Source: Actinophytocola sp. (lineage in GTDB: Bacteria; Actinomycetota; Actinomycetes; Mycobacteriales; Pseudonocardiaceae). Taken from it: a stretch of DNA of 64,000 bases. Shown here piece after piece: positions 60,326 to 64,000 of the stretch; position 1 is the first letter of the stretch, and each line of letters starts with the position of its first letter. Both the position numbers and the translations under genes were made by a program. The notes below the pieces were generated by a model that saw only the letters and a program-made list of their open reading frames with translations, did no database searches and was not told where the DNA came from. Location: NCBI RefSeq assembly GCF_009379765.1, contig NZ_WHTD01000004.1, positions 1 through 64,000 on the forward strand, in the 5' to 3' direction.

Positions 60326-62754
60326 CAGCCCATCGTACCCCGCCGGGTCGTGCGTGCGGTCGGGGTCGCGGTGGTCGGGTCGGCCGGCCAGGGGTGCTTC
60401 GGGTAGCGGCCGCGCAGCTCGGTGCGGACCTGCTGGTAGCCCTCGCGCCAGAAGGAGGTGAGGTCGCGGGTGATCGCGACCGGGCGGCCGGCGGGGGAGA
60501 GCAGGTGCAGCAGCACCGGGACGCGGCCGTCGGCGATCGTCGGCGTCGTGGTCCAGCCGAACGCCTCCTGCACCTTCACCGCGAGCACGGGCTCGTCGGC
60601 GGTGTAGTCGACCTTGACCCGCGCGCCGGACGGCACGGCCAGCCGGTCCGGCGCGAGCTCGTCGAGCCGGCCCGCCGCCGGCCAGGGCTGCAGCCGGGAC
60701 AGCGCGTCGTGCGCGTCGACCCTGGCGAGGTCTGCCCGGCGCCGGGCCCGGGTGAGCTCCGGCCCGAGCCACACCGGCGCGGCGTCGAGCAGGGCGGCGT
60801 CGTCCATGGCGGGCCACGGATCGCCGAGGGCACGGTTCAGCAGCGCGAGCCGCGCGCGCAGGCGGGTGCCGGCGTCGGTCCACCGCAGCAGGCCGAGGCC
60901 CTCCTCGCGCAGGCCGTCGAGGAGCGCGTCCCGCAGCCGCTCGCGGTCCGGGTCGGTCAGCGGGCGCTCTCGCAGCACGATCGCGCCGAGGCGGGTGACC
61001 CGGCGGGTGACCACGTCGCCGCCGACCCAGCCGATCTCGTCCACAGTGGACAGCAGGGCCGGTGCCGCGCGTTCCGCGAGGGCCTGGTCGGCGCGGGCCG
61101 CCAGGCGGATCTTGCCCTGGGTTCGGCCGGGTTGGCGGTCGGCGCTCGCGACGGCCAGCCACTCGGCGTCCGCGGCGCCGTCGAGCTCGGCCGCGGTGCC
61201 GCCGGCCATCAGGTAGACCCGCGACCCGGCCGCGCGCCGGCGGGCCAGCCGCTCGGGATGGGCGAGCGCCACGACGAGCGCCGGGTCCGCTGTCCCGGCC
61301 GGGCGGTCCGGGACCAGGGCGGCGAGCCGCCGCACCTCCTGCCGCCAGCGCGGGGAGCCGTCCCGGCGCAGCGCGCGCACCGAGTCGGCGACATCGGTGC
61401 TCGTGGCGAGGGTGTCGTCGTCGAGCAGGGCCACCACCTCGGCCGCGGCCGTGGCGCCCATCGCGTCCGCGCCGTCGAGCAGGGCCCTGGCCAGCCGGGG
61501 GTGCAGGCCGATGCCGGCGATCCGCCGCCCGCGGTCGGTGACCGCGCCCGCCTTGTCCAGCGCGCCCAACGCGGTCAGCACGGCCCGGCCGGCGGCCAGC
61601 GCGCCGGGCGGCGGCGGGTCCCACCAGTCCAAACCGGCGCCGTCGGGCGTGCCCCAGCAGGCCAGCTCGAGCGCGAGCCGGGTGAGGTCGGTGGTCCGGA
61701 TCTCCGGCTCCGGCTGGGCCGGCAGCGTGGTGTGCTCGTGCTCCGGCCAGCATCGGTACACCCGCCCGGCCGCCTCCCGTCCGGCCCGGCCGGCGCGCTG
61801 TTCGGCCACCGACGCCGACACCCTGGTGGTGACGAGCCCGGACAGGCCGCGGCGGTGGTCCATCCGCGACACCCGGGCGAGGCCGGAGTCCACGACCGCG
61901 CGCACGCCCGGCACGGTGAGGCTGGACTCGGCGACCGCGGTGGCGAGCACCACCCGGCGTTCCGTGCCCGGCCGCAGCGCCGCGTCCTGGCGCGCGGCCG
62001 GGAGCCGGCCGTGCAGCGGCACGACGTTCACGCCGCCGAGCAGCGCGGTGGTCCGGGCGATCTCGCCGACCCCTGGCAGGAACACCAGCACGTCACCGTC
62101 CGATTCGGACAGTGCGATCCGCGCGGCGCGGGCCACGCAAGCCTCGATGCGCTCGCCGCGGGCCGGCGGCGTGTGGGTCACGGTGACCGGGAAGGTCCGC
62201 ACGTGCGCGCGGATCACCGGCGTGCCGTCGCCGAGCAGCTCGACGAGCCGGTCGGTGGCGACGGTGGCCGACGTCGCGAGGAGCCGCAGGTCCGGACGCA
62301 GCCCGGCGCGGGCGTCGAGCACGAGCGTCAGCAGCAGGTCCGCGTCGAGGTGGCGTTCGTGGCACTCGTCCAGCAGCACGACGTCGGTGCCGGGCAGGCT
62401 CGGGTCGGACTGCAGCCGCCGGACCAGGAGCCCGGTGGTGACCACCTCGATGCGGGTGTCGCGCGAGGTCTTCCGGTCGCCGCGCACCGCATAGCCCACG
62501 GTGGCGCCCACCGGCTCGCCGAGCAGGGCCGCCATCCGCGCGGCCGCAGCCCTGGCCGCGAGCCGCCGCGGCTCGGCGACCACCACCTTGCCTGCCGTCG
62601 TCGCCGCGAGCGCCAGCGGAACGATCGTGGTCTTGCCGGTGCCGGGCGGCGCGACCAGCGCCGCGGTGCCGTGGTCGGCCAGCGCGGCCGTCACGTCGTC
62701 GAGGACCGCGCGTACCGGCAGCTCGGGCAGATCCGCGGGAAGGCGCACGAGCAC
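60325..62754 (-). CDS. hrpB: ATP-dependent RNA helicase HrpB
   Basis: The protein is 809 residues from GTG 62754. DEAH-box helicase motifs in order: I APPGTGKTT, Ia VVAEPRRLAARAAAARM, II LLDECHERHLD, III LLATSATV, V AVAESSLTVPGVRAVVDSG and VI EQRAGRAGREAAGRVYR. The HrpB-specific C-terminal domain ends VKVQEAFGWTTTPTIADGRVPVLLHLLSPAGRPVAITRDLTSFWREGYQQVRTELRGRYPKHPWPADP. It uses ATP to remodel RNA; its cellular target is unknown. It is cotranscribed with a small membrane protein. Confidence 0.95.
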   Translation of the reverse strand: MLVRLPADLPELPVRAVLDDVTAALADHGTAALVAPPGTGKTTIVPLALAATTAGKVVVAEPRRLAARAAAARMAALLGEPVGATVGYAVRGDRKTSRDTRIEVVTTGLLVRRLQSDPSLPGTDVVLLDECHERHLDADLLLTLVLDARAGLRPDLRLLATSATVATDRLVELLGDGTPVIRAHVRTFPVTVTHTPPARGERIEACVARAARIALSESDGDVLVFLPGVGEIARTTALLGGVNVVPLHGRLPAARQDAALRPGTERRVVLATAVAESSLTVPGVRAVVDSGLARVSRMDHRRGLSGLVTTRVSASVAEQRAGRAGREAAGRVYRCWPEHEHTTLPAQPEPEIRTTDLTRLALELACWGTPDGAGLDWWDPPPPGALAAGRAVLTALGALDKAGAVTDRGRRIAGIGLHPRLARALLDGADAMGATAAAEVVALLDDDTLATSTDVADSVRALRRDGSPRWRQEVRRLAALVPDRPAGTADPALVVALAHPERLARRRAAGSRVYLMAGGTAAELDGAADAEWLAVASADRQPGRTQGKIRLAARADQALAERAAPALLSTVDEIGWVGGDVVTRRVTRLGAIVLRERPLTDPDRERLRDALLDGLREEGLGLLRWTDAGTRLRARLALLNRALGDPWPAMDDAALLDAAPVWLGPELTRARRRADLARVDAHDALSRLQPWPAAGRLDELAPDRLAVPSGARVKVDYTADEPVLAVKVQEAFGWTTTPTIADGRVPVLLHLLSPAGRPVAITRDLTSFWREGYQQVRTELRGRYPKHPWPADPTTATPTARTTRRGTMG

Positions 62755-62776
62755 GAGTCTGCTGTACCGCCGGGCG

Positions 62777-63815
62777 TCAGTCCCAGGTGACCGGGAGCTT
62801 GTGCAGCCCGTAGACCGTCGCGTCGTCCTTGACCGGCAGCTCGTCGAGCGGGACGGCCACCCGCAGCGTCGGGATGCGGGCGAACAGCGTGTCGAACACG
62901 ACCCGCAGCTCGACGCGGGCCAGGTTCTGGCCGAGGCACTGGTGCGCGCCGAAGCCGAACGCGACGTGGTTGCGGGCGCCGCGGTCGATGTCGAGCCGCT
63001 CGGGGTCGGGGAAGACCGCCGGGTCGTGGTTGGCCGACAGGTTCGCCGTGAGCACGCCCTCGCCGGCCTTGACCGGCACGCCGCCGATCTCGGTGTCGGC
63101 CACCGCCACGCGCGAGGTGACCCACTCGACGATCGTGAGGCGCCGCAACAGCTCCTCGACCGCGTTCGGCGTCTTCGACGGGTCCCGCCGGATCGCGGCC
63201 AGCTGGTCGGGACTCTCCAGCAGCGCCACGGTACCCAGCGAGATCATGTTCGCCGTGGTCTCGTGCCCGGCGATGAGCAGCAGCAGCGCGAGGCTGGTGA
63301 GCGCGTCGTGGTCCTCGCGGTCGTCGGCCCTGCGCGCCAGGACCTGCCGGCCGATCAGGTCGTCGGTGGGGTCGGCCTCCTTCGCCTTCACCAGCTCGTC
63401 CATGTAGGACCGCAGCTCGCGGCGCGGCGAGCATCGCGTCGATGTGCTCGTCCACGACCTGCTGGATGCGCGGTCGCAGGGCCGCGAGCCGCTTGACGGT
63501 GAACTCGCCGAGCACCGCGCGCCGGGCCGGACCGTGCTCCGGCGGGTCCATCGAGATCAGCGACGGCTTGAGCTCCGGCCGCGACTGCCGCTCCTGCCTG
63601 CGGATCACCATCGGGAAGTTCGGGTTGAACCGGTTGGCACTGACGTTCGGGTCGGTGAGCAGCGCGCGGACGTCCTCGTGCCGGGACGCCGCCCACGCCT
63701 GCTGCCCGGACTTCAACGTCACCCTGGTCATCGGCCCGGCCTCGCGGCGGACGAGGTGGCCGTCGGTGGTGTGGAAGGGGCAGCCGCGCGGCGGCGGGAA
63801 GGTCGGCTCCGTCAT
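62777..63815 (-). pseudogene. Cytochrome P450 with internal deletion and frameshift
   Basis: The N-terminal part (GTG/ATG at 63815) reads through the B-C region: LISMDPPEHGPARRAVLGEF, then RIQQVVDEHIDAMLAAP. There the frame breaks near 63425 and continues in another frame as ELRSYMDELVKAKEADPTDDLIG. The I helix LLLLIAGHETTANM, the K helix EELLRR, and the heme-Cys loop VAFGFGAHQCLGQNLARVEL are all present, ending KLPVTWD. About 60 residues (helices D to F/G) are missing, so the protein cannot fold normally. It is divergent from the TetR gene that begins at the window edge. Confidence 0.8.
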
Positions 63816-63935
63816 CGATGTCCCCCTTGTGCGGATCTGGCACCTTTGCGGATCTGGAAGATTTCCGTCCGGTTGCTCCCGACGGTAGTCATTCGGACGC
63901 GCTCCGTCCAGGGACGGGGTGCGATACTCAGCGGC

Positions 63936-64000
63936 ATGACGCCGGACGCCGCGACACCGCTGCGGTCCGACGCGCGCCGCAACCGGGACCAGATCCTGCG
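63936..64000 (+). CDS. TetR-family regulator, N-terminal start only
   Basis: ATG 63936 opens a frame with LRSDARRNRDQILR at the window edge, the typical beginning of a TetR helix-turn-helix (RxDARRNRxxIL). Only 21 codons are visible. Divergence from the P450 remnant suggests it was the regulator of that gene. Confidence 0.6.
   Translation, partial: MTPDAATPLRSDARRNRDQIL

Noticed and set aside
58525..62790. A 1421-codon open frame on the plus strand
   Set aside because: It is antisense to the MFS, SRPBCC and hrpB genes and composed of Arg/Gly/Gln-rich shadow sequence. The helicase motifs on the other strand are unambiguous.

Overview
The window is GC-rich (roughly 70 percent by eye) with actinobacterial codon use, frequent GTG starts and many 4-base ATGA/GTGA gene overlaps. 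Gene content (PaaX and IclR regulators, many LacI-controlled glycosidase loci, F420-type Ddn protein, HrpB, M28 aminopeptidase with a P-domain, IS110/IS256/IS1380 remnants) points to a soil actinomycete, most likely Pseudonocardiaceae (Amycolatopsis/Saccharothrix-like). The family assignment is inference.

Layout. 1-5.1 kb: end of an HNH/DUF222 gene, a graveyard of IS256 and IS1380 pieces, an intact ABC-F ATPase, a decayed NAD-epimerase, a 169-bp inverted-repeat element (copy 1) and a frameshifted IS110 transposase. 5.1-9.5 kb: a LuxR remnant, SRPBCC, MmcQ/YjbR, and an operon FadR-type regulator / soluble Cache protein / membrane metallophosphoesterase. 9.5-21.8 kb: a LacI-controlled minus-strand operon (solute-binding lipoprotein, two permeases, GH31 alpha-xylosidase, GH3, GH35) whose enzyme set fits galactosylated xyloglucan oligosaccharides. 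An identical 18-bp palindrome-like operator lies upstream of both the transport operon and the lacI gene. 21.9-27.9 kb: PLP aminotransferase, thioredoxin, broken VOC/AraC pair, a small secreted HExxH protein, an Rcp1-like response regulator downstream of an unrecognised protein, and a GNAT.

27.9-41.3 kb: a catabolic block. A minus-strand operon carries a branched-chain-type ABC importer (livKGFHM), an alpha/beta hydrolase, SDR, amidohydrolase, acyl-CoA synthetase and MaoC hydratase. It is divergent from paaX, a Rieske oxygenase, a 51-residue Cys protein, its ferredoxin reductase and an IclR regulator. Two of its genes are broken: livG has a one-base frameshift, and the hydrolase carries copy 2 of the 169-bp element inserted at a CTAG site.

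41.4-49.1 kb: secreted aminopeptidase, Ddn-like protein, VOC, esterase lipoprotein, arylsulfotransferase-like lipoprotein, DUF1445 protein, alpha/beta hydrolase and several gene remnants, ending in a 22-bp-period repeat cluster. 49.1-58.5 kb: a second sugar locus (glycoside hydrolase, Dpp/Opp-type ABC importer with both ATPases, LacI, nitroreductase) with two LacI-type operator candidates. 58.5-64 kb: MFS, SRPBCC, small membrane protein, HrpB helicase, a P450 with an internal deletion and the start of a TetR gene.

The most notable features are (i) the 169-bp CTAG-targeting element with a conserved 46-codon frame in both copies, (ii) the density of pseudogenes, with at least three points where two head-to-head genes have both lost their 5' ends, and (iii) the small Cys protein inside the Rieske operon and the unrecognised gene next to a response regulator. 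No CRISPR array, tRNA or rRNA was seen.
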